64,000 nt of DNA, taken from contig NZ_JADQTL010000011.1 of the NCBI RefSeq assembly GCF_017168145.1, positions 186,001 to 250,000 on the forward strand, in the 5' to 3' direction. Within the stretch, counting starts at the first letter, position 1. Every line of letters starts with the position of its first letter. Positions 44,851-53,706 of the stretch are shown piece by piece. The notes beneath the pieces were generated by a model. The model was not told the origin of the DNA, did no database searches, and saw only the letters and a list, made by a program, of their open reading frames with translations. The position numbers and the translations under genes were made by a program. The DNA comes from Anaerovorax sp. IOR16. Lineage in GTDB: Bacteria > Bacillota > Clostridia > Peptostreptococcales > Anaerovoracaceae.

Positions 44851-45777
44851 ATGTCAGAAATGAAATATGTGTATGGACCAGTTCCTTCAAGAAGATTAGG
44901 GATATCTTTAGGTATAAGCCCTATTCCTAAGAAAACATGTAATTATTCTTGTATTTATTGTCAATTAGGAAGAACAAATCCTTTAACTAATGATAGAAAT
45001 CTGTATTTTCCTATAGAAGATATGATTTCTGAATTTGAACAAATACAAAAAAGTAATATCAAATATGATGTTATTACAATAGTTGGAGAAGGTGAACCTA
45101 CATTATATTCTGGTTTGGGAGAGTTAATTTTAGCGATTAAAAAAAGAACAGAGATACCTGTAGCCGTTATTACAAATGGAGCACTTTTTTATGATTCAGA
45201 AGTAAGAGAAGAGTTATATCCTGCTGATATAGTACTACCAACATTTGATGCATATAATCAAAAGACTTTAAAAGAAATTAACAGACCGCATAAGAGCATT
45301 AATTTTAATAAAGTAAAACAAGGTATGTCAGAATTTACAGAGAAGTATAATGGTCAGCTTTGGTTGGAAATTATGCTTATTGATGGGATAAATGACAGTT
45401 TGGATAGTTTAAATGAATATAAGGAACTTTTGAAACATTTTAAGTATGAAAGATTATATATTAATACACCAGTAAGACCTCCTGCGGAAGAATTTGTAAA
45501 ACCGATAGGAACGGAACAAATGGAAAGAGCCATTAATATTTTAGGTGGAATCTCTATTGACTTATTGGAATCACAAGGATTTCATAGCGAAATAGCAGAT
45601 GATTTTGAAGCTATATTAAGTATTATAAGACGTCATCCTATGAATCAATTTGAATTGGAGAGCTTTTTGAAAATAAGAGATTGTAAAAATATAGATGAAA
45701 TTTTATGTAGATTAGGTAATGATGATAAGATTGCGGTAATAAGTTATAAAGGTTATGATACTTATAGACTAAAATAA
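44851..45777 (+). CDS. Radical SAM protein (COG0731 type)
   Basis: 308 residues. The N-terminus has YGPVPSRRLGISLGISPIPKKTCNYSCIYCQLG, giving the CX3CX2C iron-sulfur motif near residue 30. GEGEPTLYSGL (glycine-rich SAM contact) and LWLEIMLIDGIND follow. This layout matches the COG0731 Fe-S oxidoreductase group, distantly related to wyosine enzymes. The last ~60 residues look like a winged-helix domain (HPMNQFELESFLKIRDCKNI). CAGGAGG precedes the ATG. Function is not known. Confidence 0.82.
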   Translation: MSEMKYVYGPVPSRRLGISLGISPIPKKTCNYSCIYCQLGRTNPLTNDRNLYFPIEDMISEFEQIQKSNIKYDVITIVGEGEPTLYSGLGELILAIKKRTEIPVAVITNGALFYDSEVREELYPADIVLPTFDAYNQKTLKEINRPHKSINFNKVKQGMSEFTEKYNGQLWLEIMLIDGINDSLDSLNEYKELLKHFKYERLYINTPVRPPAEEFVKPIGTEQMERAINILGGISIDLLESQGFHSEIADDFEAILSIIRRHPMNQFELESFLKIRDCKNIDEILCRLGNDDKIAVISYKGYDTYRLK

Positions 45778-45832
45778 ATAATGGAATTAAATAGAAGAGT
45801 TTTAAATAGAAGAATTTGAATTAAATAATTAC

Positions 45833-45863
45833 AAACAACCTCTTAAACGGAGGTTGTTTTTGT
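45833..45863 (+). terminator. Terminator after the radical SAM gene
   Basis: Stem AAACAACCTC/GAGGTTGTTT and T-rich tail. Confidence 0.88.
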
Positions 45864-45896
45864 TTTAAGGAAAGATGATAATTTCCCGTTCTATTA

Positions 45897-45925
45897 TTGA
45901 CATATGTCCGAAACTATGCTACTTT
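45897..45925 (+). promoter_or_regulatory. Promoter of the DtxR-like regulator, same type as ahead of the riboswitch
   Basis: TTGACA, 17-bp spacer, TACTTT. The spacer TATGTCCGAAACTATGC closely matches that at 34266, and a third ACATATGAC motif follows at 45933. It is a candidate operator for the regulator itself. Confidence 0.5.
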
Positions 45926-46013
45926 AATTATGAACATATGACCAAAATGATCAGTAACATTAGTATATGTGATGACGTAAATTTTTTATTTTAATAGTTT
46001 ATGAGAGGTGTTT

Positions 46014-46379
46014 ATGGATATATGGGAATCAGGACAGGATTATCTTGAAACTATTTTGGTACTTCAAAACAGGAATGGTTTTGTACGTTCGGTAGATATT
46101 GCAGAAGAACTTGGATACTCAAAAGCAAGTGTGAGCGTAGCAATGAAATCACTTATAAAAAAAGGTTACATTTTAATGAAAAAAGATAAGAAAATTTTAC
46201 TGACGGATAAAGGAAGAACCATTGCTGAAGTTATCTATGAACGACATTTGTTTCTTTCAGATTGGCTTGAAAAGCTTGGAGTTGATCATGAGACTGCGGT
46301 AAAAGATGCATGCAAAATAGAACATTATTTGAGCGGAAAAAGTTTTGAAGCAATAAAGAGAAATAGCATATTCCTTTAA
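46014..46379 (+). CDS. DtxR/MntR-type metal-dependent transcriptional regulator
   Basis: 121 residues. A winged helix (GFVRSVDIAEELGYSKASVSVAMKSLIKKGYI) is followed by the metal-binding dimerisation domain (ERHLFLSDWLEKLGVDHETAVKDACKIEHYLSGKSFEAIK), in which His, Glu, Cys and His/Glu ligands can be seen. The short length without an SH3-like tail fits clostridial members of this group. ATG 46014 with AGAGGTG upstream is preferred to GTG 46008. It is followed by a ZIP transporter remnant, so the former pair was regulator plus metal transporter. Confidence 0.85.
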   Translation: MDIWESGQDYLETILVLQNRNGFVRSVDIAEELGYSKASVSVAMKSLIKKGYILMKKDKKILLTDKGRTIAEVIYERHLFLSDWLEKLGVDHETAVKDACKIEHYLSGKSFEAIKRNSIFL

Positions 46380-46380
46380 T

Positions 46381-46485
46381 GAGCTTCTTCCAGCTGCAAG
46401 AGAGTATGGGTAACATCATCTGTCTATATACGGACTTGTTGGTGGTATGGCGGTTATGGCAATCAGTTTATGGTTATTTGTGTGA
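46381..46485 (+). pseudogene. ZIP-family metal transporter, C-terminal remnant
   Basis: Conceptual translation gives ELLPAAREYG, a stop (TAA at 46411), then HHLSIYGLVGGMAVMAISLW and LFV. This matches the end of ZIP/ZupT transporters (a Glu-rich helix, histidines, then the last membrane helix). Everything before it is missing and the regulator gene abuts the remnant, so a deletion removed most of the transporter. Confidence 0.6.
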
Positions 46486-46517
46486 TGGGTATTTTAGAGT
46501 AAATCACTTATTGATGT

Positions 46518-46554
46518 TAAAAAAGAAATAGTCAGCAAATGCCAACTATTTCTT
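46518..46554 (-). terminator. Terminator of the rocB-symporter operon (minus strand)
   Basis: Stem AAGAAATAGT/ACTATTTCTT. On the minus strand it is followed by a T-run (46524 down to 46518). Confidence 0.75.
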
Positions 46555-46612
46555 GTAGATATGTTCAAATATTAGTATTACACAGTATATAATAGTTATT
46601 TAATTATGGTGG

Positions 46613-47983
46613 TTATTTCTTCGCGGAAAGTTCATTCGAGTTAAAAAATTCTTTTGTTAGAGAAACAACGACGCCGGAGAGTCCAATTACACCAATCATA
46701 TTTGGAATGACTGAAAGACCAAAAAGGAAATCAAGGAAAATCCAGACAAATTGTAATCCTCCGATTGCACCGATGAAGCATGCCCCTAGATAAACATATC
46801 TCATTACCAGTGAAAAAGTCTTTCCAAAAAGGTATTCTGCTAGTGTCTCTCCATAAAAAAGAATGACATAGATCGTCGAGATGACGAAGAGCAGTACTGA
46901 AAAGCTGACCACATATCCGCCAATTGGGCCATAAAAATTATTGAAGGCTTGAGCAGTCATACCAGAGGCAATTGTATCTGTGCTTTTCCAGATTCCCGTT
47001 GTCAAGATAACCAAAGCTGTCATAGTGCAGATAAAAAGTGTATCGAAAAAGACTTCAAACATTCCCCACAGACCCTGACGAGCAGGATGATCTGTTTTAG
47101 CCGTTGCATGCGCAATTGGGGCACTTCCCATTCCTGCCTCATTGGAATACGCACCACGTGCAATTCCCCATCTCAATGTCTGAGTGACTGCGCTGCCAAG
47201 GAAACCACCTGCAGCAGCATGCCCGCTGAAAGCGCTTTTAAAAATCAGTGAAATGACAGAAGGCAATTCTTTTATATTAAATAGGATGATAATTAGACAA
47301 CCTAATACATAAAGCAGAGCCATAAACGGTACAAATTTTTCGGAAACCTTGCCGATACGTTTTACCCCTCCGACTACGATTAAACCGACCATAATTGTGA
47401 TGATGATTCCAGAAGTATATGTGGAAAGCCCAAGCATTGAGACAGATCCTGCAGCAGAATTAGACTGAACCATGATCCCTGAGACAATGGTCAGCATGAA
47501 GAGAAAGGCATAAGTGTTTCCGAGTATTTTTGATTTCAAACCGTTTTTTAAGTAATACATAGGCCCGCCGACGTAATCACCGTCGGCATTTTTTTCTCTA
47601 AACTTAACACCAAGAACGATTTCTGCATATTTAGTAATCATACCTATAAGAGCGGTGACCCACATCCAGAAAACGGCACCGGGACCCCCAAAATAAATTG
47701 CTACCGGAACTCCGACAATGTTTGATGCTCCTACTGTGGATGCCAAGGCTGTAGTTACAGCTTGGAAAGGTGTTAGAGTTCCTTTGATTTCATCTGAATT
47801 GTTTTCTTTTGATTTCGGAAGAGAACCTATTGTTTGTTTAAGCATAAAGCCAAAATAGCGGATTTGAAGGAACTTCAGTCTAAACGTTAAGAAAATACCG
47901 CCTCCCAATAATAGGATCATCATAAAGGGACCCCACAGAAAGCCAGTAGCCGTATTGACAAAATTGACAACTAAATCTTTCAT
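46613..47983 (-). CDS. Sodium:alanine/glycine symporter (AGCS family)
   Basis: A 456-residue membrane protein with about 11 helices that imports alanine or glycine with sodium. Family motifs are FLWGPFMMILLLGGGIFLTFRL at the N-terminus, GTLTPFQAVTTALASTVGASNIVG, GGPGAVFWMWVTALIGMITKYAE and GIARGAYSNEAGMGSAPIAHATA. The stop lies ahead of its own terminator. It starts 21 bases after the end of the RocB-like peptidase gene, so the two form an operon for uptake and release of amino acids. Confidence 0.94.
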   Translation of the reverse strand: MKDLVVNFVNTATGFLWGPFMMILLLGGGIFLTFRLKFLQIRYFGFMLKQTIGSLPKSKENNSDEIKGTLTPFQAVTTALASTVGASNIVGVPVAIYFGGPGAVFWMWVTALIGMITKYAEIVLGVKFREKNADGDYVGGPMYYLKNGLKSKILGNTYAFLFMLTIVSGIMVQSNSAAGSVSMLGLSTYTSGIIITIMVGLIVVGGVKRIGKVSEKFVPFMALLYVLGCLIIILFNIKELPSVISLIFKSAFSGHAAAGGFLGSAVTQTLRWGIARGAYSNEAGMGSAPIAHATAKTDHPARQGLWGMFEVFFDTLFICTMTALVILTTGIWKSTDTIASGMTAQAFNNFYGPIGGYVVSFSVLLFVISTIYVILFYGETLAEYLFGKTFSLVMRYVYLGACFIGAIGGLQFVWIFLDFLFGLSVIPNMIGVIGLSGVVVSLTKEFFNSNELSAKK

Positions 47984-48004
47984 TGTATACCTCCTATATC
48001 CATT

Positions 48005-49606
48005 TTATAGTGTACTGAGAATTAACGATTCAATACATGAAGGGATTGTTTCAATCAAATCAGGAATAAAAATACGTTCCGTCTTTTGATGTAAATCCTT
48101 GCCCCAAGGGCCTAAAATAATCGTTGGCATAGAGAGTGTTTTTAAGGTTTCAAAAGGAATTTTATAAAAATCATCATGCCAAAGAGGCATGTTTGGTGCG
48201 ACAAATGGTATAATCTCATCCTCATTTTGAAGGCCGACATAGCTTAAATCAGAAATCCCCATAAAATAATGTTCAACTTCCGGATTGTATTTCTTTAATG
48301 CTTTTTCCGCGATTGCTTTGAAATGATCATAGTTATTATCATAAGTGCTGGTTGTATGAGGGTAAAAAGGTGGCGATAAGGCAATGACAATCGTAGGGGT
48401 ATTATAGGAAGCTACATCTAATAGGCGTTCAATGATGATAAAATTGCTTTCAGGTATAGAAACTTTTTTTTCATTCAGTAAAGTTCGAATTTCAATATAG
48501 CTGTTTTCGAGTACATGTTTGGTTTTTTCTGGTGCAACTGTCATAGCATCTTCAAGCAATTCTTCATAAAATTTGACATGAGCTGGATATTCCGGATGTC
48601 GTGTGCTGTTTGAAAAATTTTTGAGATATTCTGTTTGAAGATGTGTTACTGATTCTAAGAATGCCTTTTCTGAAACGGATTTAAGTATCTTAAGAATCTT
48701 TTTTGGTGTACTTTCAAGTGTTAAAAAGCTAAGATATCCACCTGCTGCCTCTGGAATGGATGCATCGTAATTTCTTTTAAAGTCCCTTGAAAAACTCCAG
48801 GAAGGGGGAATGGACTTTTCTCCAAGCTTAGAATCACTCAGGGTGCTGTTAAGCTCAGTGCTGAGAATGATTCTGGAAAGGATTCCTATGGGATTTATCC
48901 CTTCAAACGCTTTACCAATGTGAGACTTTTTTCCGTGCACATAAATGACTGCCATGGTTTTACCCACAGAACCGTCATAGAAGGTCAGACGGTCATTTTT
49001 TCGTTCATGAGGTTCTGAATTGATTAGCAGTTGATAGCTGAGATTGTATTTTGCTGAAAGCTTTTCTAGTAGTTTTACACTTTCACGCATGCCAAGTGAA
49101 AGCGTTTCTTCATCCGGAACTGATAAGAAGAGGAGGTTTCCCTTAAAATGATTCTTTTGGGCGAACTTTTCAAGTAGTGTGAGCTGGATTGCAAGCCCGC
49201 CCTTCATATCAGCTGTACCTCTGCCAAACAACCAATTCTCGTTCTCAAGGTCACATTTTACTTCATGGGAAAGATTTTGCTTTTTTAAGGCCGCTTTCAA
49301 TTGCTCAGGGTTAAAGGCTAAAGATTGTAAAGAGCCATAATCAAGGCAATCGACAACGTCATGGTGATTCAGTAGTATAACGGTTCCTTCGCCTTCCCCT
49401 TTGAGAAGTCCCCATACAATTGAGCGGTTATGAGGGTCATTATTAATTGGTTCAAGCCCAAAAGTATTGTCGTGGAGAAGTTTGGGATTCTGTCGAAGCT
49501 TGCTTAAAATAAGAGCTTCCATTTGTGCTTCGCCAGAAGTATCAGTGATACTTGGAACTTGAATAAGCTCTAAGAGTAATTCCAAGATTTTATTCTTTTT
49601 ATGCAT
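48005..49606 (-). CDS. RocB-like M20 family peptidase
   Basis: A 533-residue member of the M20 zinc-peptidase group related to RocB (arginine utilisation protein). Marks include IQVPSITDTSGE, VILLNHHDVVD, the metal motif WLFGRGTADMKGGLAIQL and PDEETLSLGM. The final third is longer than in ArgE/DapE enzymes, as in RocB. It is the first gene of a minus-strand operon with the amino-acid symporter and is divergent from an amidohydrolase gene. The substrate is unproven; the context suggests peptides or acylated amino acids. Confidence 0.85.
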   Translation of the reverse strand: MHKKNKILELLLELIQVPSITDTSGEAQMEALILSKLRQNPKLLHDNTFGLEPINNDPHNRSIVWGLLKGEGEGTVILLNHHDVVDCLDYGSLQSLAFNPEQLKAALKKQNLSHEVKCDLENENWLFGRGTADMKGGLAIQLTLLEKFAQKNHFKGNLLFLSVPDEETLSLGMRESVKLLEKLSAKYNLSYQLLINSEPHERKNDRLTFYDGSVGKTMAVIYVHGKKSHIGKAFEGINPIGILSRIILSTELNSTLSDSKLGEKSIPPSWSFSRDFKRNYDASIPEAAGGYLSFLTLESTPKKILKILKSVSEKAFLESVTHLQTEYLKNFSNSTRHPEYPAHVKFYEELLEDAMTVAPEKTKHVLENSYIEIRTLLNEKKVSIPESNFIIIERLLDVASYNTPTIVIALSPPFYPHTTSTYDNNYDHFKAIAEKALKKYNPEVEHYFMGISDLSYVGLQNEDEIIPFVAPNMPLWHDDFYKIPFETLKTLSMPTIILGPWGKDLHQKTERIFIPDLIETIPSCIESLILSTL

Positions 49607-49828
49607 AGTTAACCTCCGTTTCAGAATTTTATACTTTCATTATAGCGAGGTATAATTAGGTAAATGTTTTAATCAATGCATACTTAGCATTAGAAAAGCA
49701 TTAGTTTTCGAATATTTCTGAAAATTAATAGAAATATAGTTAATGGAATGTTATAATTTCATATAAGAATCCTTAGCCGCAAATAGAGTGTGGCAAATAC
49801 AAATTAGTTATGAGGTTTAGGTGATGCT

Positions 49829-51364
49829 ATGGCATATTTTATAAATGGTACAATTCTTACCTTGGAAAATCCGGGAGAATGCTTCACCAGTATGCAAGTT
49901 AGTGAAGATAGAATTGTTGCGCTCGGTTATACAAATGCTCAAGAACTTAAAAATGTAGATGAAGAGATTATTGATTTGAAAGGAAAAACCATTTTACCGG
50001 GATTTTATGATTCTCATTTACACTTAATATCTACATTTTTAAATGAAATTTCCATTAATTTTGATCATGCAAAATCTATTGGGGACGTACAGGAGATAAT
50101 CGACCAATGGCCGTACAAATATGACTATCCTGTAGCAATTGGTAAACGGCTTTCTGAATTTAACCTGAAGGAGCGACGTCTTCCAACGCGTGTCGAACTA
50201 GACCGAGTATCTGCTGATTTTCCGTTGGTGATCAGTTCAATTGAGTTTCATACTGTTTTGATGAATAGCTACGCGCTCAATCAGTTCCGTATTCCCTTTA
50301 TCAATCATGGTTTTGAAAAAGATGGGAACAAAAATTTCACGGGGAAGCTAATTAATCAAGCTGCCTTTATTGCACTCAAAAAGGTTTACGACCGCCTCGA
50401 GGATAAGCATTACTTGGAAGGAGCGGATAAAACTTTTGAAACAGCGATAAAGAACGGGGTTACAACAATGGTGGCAGTTGAAGGTGGTCCATTGTTCCAT
50501 ACACGTCATCCGGAGATAATACTTCAAAATAAAAAAATTTTTCCAATAGATATCGAGGTCTTCTACTCCACGACAGACCTCAAGAAAGTCTTGAAGCATG
50601 ATCTACCACGTGTGGGGGGAGATTTGTTTCTCGATGGCTCGTTTCGATCCAGAAATGCCGCTTTATACGAGCCTTACAATGACACGAAAGATAATCTTGG
50701 AAAATTGTTTTATACAGAGCAGGGGTTAATTGAATTCATTGAGCATGCCCATGATCTCAATCTTCAAATTGCGATCCACGCTGTTGGCCCTCGTGCAATT
50801 GACCGGCTTTTGTTTGCTTTCGAAACTGTTCTTCAGAAAAAGATAAATCCAAACCATCGTCATAGAATTGAACATTTTGAGCTTCCGCTTACAGAACACA
50901 TTCAAAAAGCTAAGGAATTGGGAATTACGTTAGCGATGCACCCTACCTATGAGTATTTTTTCAGAGAAAAGGGAATGATGTACGATACTCGTCTAGGGGA
51001 AGAGAGAGCCGCCATGACCAATCCGTTCAGACAAATATTTGATGCGGGGATAAGGGTAGCTGGCTGTTCTGATTCGGATATCATGCCGATTAATCCAATG
51101 CTTGGTATTCATTCTGCTGTAAATCATCCTAACCCAAAATCGAGGATTACAGTCTATGAAGCAATTCAAATGTATACCTTAAACGGTGCATATGCAATTT
51201 TTCAGGACGAGGAAAAGGGTTCGCTTAAGGCAGGAAAAAAAGCGGATTTTATCATTCTTGAACAAAATCCGCTAGAGGTTGATCCTACTACTTTAAAAGA
51301 TATTACCATCCATTCTACTTATAAAAATGGAAAATGTCTTTTTACATTGCAGCACAATCGATAG
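49829..51364 (+). CDS. Amidohydrolase (YtcJ-like, amidohydrolase 3 family)
   Basis: A 511-residue metal-dependent hydrolase. It shows the HxH motif in FYDSHLHL (~residue 65), QIAIHAVGPRAID with the third His, RIEHFELP, and the final Asp in GCSDSDIMPINP. The C-terminal DFIILEQNPLEVDP strand is typical of amidohydrolases (imidase/allantoinase superfamily). GAGG is present upstream of the ATG. It is likely co-transcribed with the BTAD regulator gene 36 bases downstream. The substrate, a cyclic or acyl amide, is not known. Confidence 0.85.
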   Translation: MAYFINGTILTLENPGECFTSMQVSEDRIVALGYTNAQELKNVDEEIIDLKGKTILPGFYDSHLHLISTFLNEISINFDHAKSIGDVQEIIDQWPYKYDYPVAIGKRLSEFNLKERRLPTRVELDRVSADFPLVISSIEFHTVLMNSYALNQFRIPFINHGFEKDGNKNFTGKLINQAAFIALKKVYDRLEDKHYLEGADKTFETAIKNGVTTMVAVEGGPLFHTRHPEIILQNKKIFPIDIEVFYSTTDLKKVLKHDLPRVGGDLFLDGSFRSRNAALYEPYNDTKDNLGKLFYTEQGLIEFIEHAHDLNLQIAIHAVGPRAIDRLLFAFETVLQKKINPNHRHRIEHFELPLTEHIQKAKELGITLAMHPTYEYFFREKGMMYDTRLGEERAAMTNPFRQIFDAGIRVAGCSDSDIMPINPMLGIHSAVNHPNPKSRITVYEAIQMYTLNGAYAIFQDEEKGSLKAGKKADFIILEQNPLEVDPTTLKDITIHSTYKNGKCLFTLQHNR

Positions 51365-51400
51365 AGAATAAATGAATACTGCATTGGGGGCATTTATAAA

Positions 51401-52684
51401 ATGGTGAATCTCAAATTATTTGGTGAAGTTAATGTCAAAGTGAATAATATCGATCTGACAACGCAACTACCTAGAAAAGGATTTGGGTTGCTGATTTATA
51501 TGGCAACACAACCGACAAAAGTTTTTTATAGGGAACAGTTGGCAAATCTTCTTAGGCATGACTACACAAAAAAATCTGCCCTAAATAATCTGAGGTTTAA
51601 CCTTTGGCAAATCAGAAAGATCATAGGAGAATTGATGAATGAGGAGCTTATTATAAATAACAGTAAACAGGCAATTAAGATTAACAGTGAGGCGATCACT
51701 AGTGATTATGCTCAGTTTTATAGTGCTAGCTATAGTCAGCAATATCATGAATCTGTTCGATGCTATTCAGGGGATTTTCTTGAAGATTTCTATATTATTG
51801 ATGCGCCGGATTTTAGCGATTGGGTATTCAGAGAACGTGAGAATGCTCAGCGTAAATATTTTAGTGCTCAATTTGCCTATGCACAAGACTTAATGAATTC
51901 CCACCGAATTGAAGAGGCTTTCAATGCACTGACAAAACTCTCTGATATCGATCCACTGAATGAGATGGTATATTTGCGCTTGATGCAATATCAATATGCT
52001 TCTGACAACAAAGTTGCAGCTATCAGTACTTATCGCAATCTAAAAATAATTTTACGAAATGAACTAAATATATCTCCTTCCAATGAAATTGAATCCTTAT
52101 ATAAGCGTATCGTTGAGGATACAAACAGTAAGAATAGTGAAGTGATATTACACAAGTCAAAGGGCGATCAATTCTTTAGCCAAAAAATTAAGATTTATAT
52201 CAGTAAGTCTTCAGAAAAATTGAGTACATATGCTAGAATGCTTGCCAGTTTTAACAACACAGGCACTCAATTAGTTATTGACCTTTGTGATACCCCGGGG
52301 CAGAGAATACCTTCTGAAGGCATGTTTGAAATCCTAAATAGTCTTTATCATTCTGGGAAATACTGTATATCTCAATGGAAGAGTAAATGCGAAAAAATTG
52401 ATTCTGATATTAGAAACAAGATTATCAAAGACGATATGATATTTTTTAGTATGTTTGAAACCCTTATTGTCAGTGAAAAATCAGAATGCCTGATTATTAG
52501 AATTTGGAACTTTCAGTATCTGGATAGTAAAACCATCGAGTTTTTGTCCTATCTTTCACGGCGTAAACTTGATAAACAGATTGTAATTTTGGCAGTTTAC
52601 GATTCCAGCCAAAGGAATCTGCAAGTGGAAAAATTCATTGAATTTTATCAGGGAATAAACGATGTGGAAGTTATAGAGGAATAG
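51401..52684 (+). CDS. BTAD-domain transcriptional regulator (SARP/AfsR-like)
   Basis: 427 residues. An N-terminal winged-helix domain (LKLFGEVNVKVNNIDL, PRKGFGLLIYMATQP, LRFNLWQIRKII) is followed by the bacterial transcriptional activator domain with TPR-like helices (RIEEAFNALTKLSDIDPLNEMVYLRLMQ, ELNISPSNEIESLYKRI). The C-terminal ~170 residues are an unrecognised domain, not the usual NB-ARC ATPase. Such regulators are frequent in actinomycete metabolite clusters and sporadic in Clostridia. It probably controls the adjoining amidohydrolase gene. Confidence 0.82.
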   Translation: MVNLKLFGEVNVKVNNIDLTTQLPRKGFGLLIYMATQPTKVFYREQLANLLRHDYTKKSALNNLRFNLWQIRKIIGELMNEELIINNSKQAIKINSEAITSDYAQFYSASYSQQYHESVRCYSGDFLEDFYIIDAPDFSDWVFRERENAQRKYFSAQFAYAQDLMNSHRIEEAFNALTKLSDIDPLNEMVYLRLMQYQYASDNKVAAISTYRNLKIILRNELNISPSNEIESLYKRIVEDTNSKNSEVILHKSKGDQFFSQKIKIYISKSSEKLSTYARMLASFNNTGTQLVIDLCDTPGQRIPSEGMFEILNSLYHSGKYCISQWKSKCEKIDSDIRNKIIKDDMIFFSMFETLIVSEKSECLIIRIWNFQYLDSKTIEFLSYLSRRKLDKQIVILAVYDSSQRNLQVEKFIEFYQGINDVEVIEE

Positions 52685-52751
52685 TATGACAGTTTTGCCT
52701 TCATCGACAGAATCTAGAAAATAATATTCAAATGATATATAAATGTAAAGT

Positions 52752-52777
52752 AAAAAACCCGCTAAGCGGGTTTTTTT
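52752..52777 (+). terminator. Terminator after the BTAD gene
   Basis: Stem AAAAAACCCGC/GCGGGTTTTTT with a TAA loop. An additional hairpin without T-run lies at about 52838-52858. Confidence 0.88.
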
Positions 52778-52880
52778 GAATGCAAATATAAAAGCGAATT
52801 CTGGTAAAGGATTAGAAAATTAACATAAAGAAAAGATATCCTGCTGATAAAGCAGGATAATCAAACATATATAGTGCAAA

Positions 52881-52923
52881 AAAAAACAAAATACTACAAC
52901 ATATAGTAGTATTTTGTTTTTTT
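52881..52923. terminator. Strong AT-rich hairpin
   Basis: A 17-bp perfect stem (52881-52897 with 52906-52922), A-rich on the left and T-rich on the right, able to terminate in both directions. Confidence 0.75.
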
Positions 52924-52924
52924 A

Positions 52925-53000
52925 TAGATAAAATTAATAAAAATTATAAAAAAAACAAAAAAAACAAAAAAAATAATTTATTTATTTATTTTTTTAAAAA
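52925..53000. other. Low-complexity A/T tract ahead of the sigma factor gene
   Basis: Phased A-tracts separated by single C or T, then TTTA repeats. The 52685-53084 gap holds only this tract and the hairpins. It may bend DNA or act as an UP-element-like region for the sigma factor gene. Confidence 0.5.
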
Positions 53001-53084
53001 CGTTTGATGATTTTTTGCATCTAGATAGTAAGGAGGAAGCGGGTTTTTAAGGGAAAGATTTTTATAAGACAGGGGGTATATGAA

Positions 53085-53627
53085 ATGATAAATAGTATCC
53101 AAAAAAGAAATGAGTTATTTTTAGATCGTTTTTCTGTGCATATAGGCATGCTATATAAATATTTATATAGAATCACTGAGGATGCATGGCTGGTGGATGA
53201 TCTGGAGCAAGACACATGGTTTATCGTATTGGAAAAAATGAATCAATTAAAAAATCCTAGCAGCGCAGGTCCATGGATTCGGAAAATAGCCTACAGCGTA
53301 GCAATGAAACATTATCGCAAATCTCAAAACAACTATTCTTGTACTATGTATGTTGACAATTATGTAAAATACATGGATGCATCAAAAACCAACAGCGATA
53401 CACTAGAAATTTTAATTTTGGAATACGAAGGAAACCTTGCCATAAAAGCATTAAAAAGACTGAATGGCAAATCACAAAGATTGATCTGGATGAGGTATGT
53501 AATGGATATTAAACCGCAGCAGATATCAGAGATTATGAATCTTAAAGTCAGCACAGTAAAGTCGCGGTTACATAGAGCTTTGATAGAATATAGAGACAGT
53601 TATCATGAATTAGATAGAATGGATTAA
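53085..53627 (+). CDS. ECF-type RNA polymerase sigma factor
   Basis: A 180-residue sigma-70 family protein with only regions 2 and 4. Region 2 reads LYKYLYRITEDAWLVDDLEQDTWFIVLEK; region 4 reads ALKRLNGKSQRLIWMRYVMDIKPQQISEIMNLKVSTVKSRLHRAL with its helix-turn-helix. GACAGGGGG precedes the ATG. No anti-sigma gene is adjacent, which is unusual for the class. It lies 1.4 kb before the radical SAM/ATP-grasp cluster and could drive it, though that is inference. Confidence 0.88.
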   Translation: MINSIQKRNELFLDRFSVHIGMLYKYLYRITEDAWLVDDLEQDTWFIVLEKMNQLKNPSSAGPWIRKIAYSVAMKHYRKSQNNYSCTMYVDNYVKYMDASKTNSDTLEILILEYEGNLAIKALKRLNGKSQRLIWMRYVMDIKPQQISEIMNLKVSTVKSRLHRALIEYRDSYHELDRMD

Positions 53628-53649
53628 AAGATAAAATATACCTTAAAGG

Positions 53650-53683
53650 TGGCGGCAGATATGGATAATCGCCGCCATTTTTA
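53650..53683 (+). terminator. Terminator of the sigma factor gene
   Basis: Stem TGGCGGC/GCCGCCA extended by GAT/ATC and followed by TTTTT. Confidence 0.85.
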
Positions 53684-53706
53684 TTGAGCTCTTTAAAAGA
53701 CACAAA

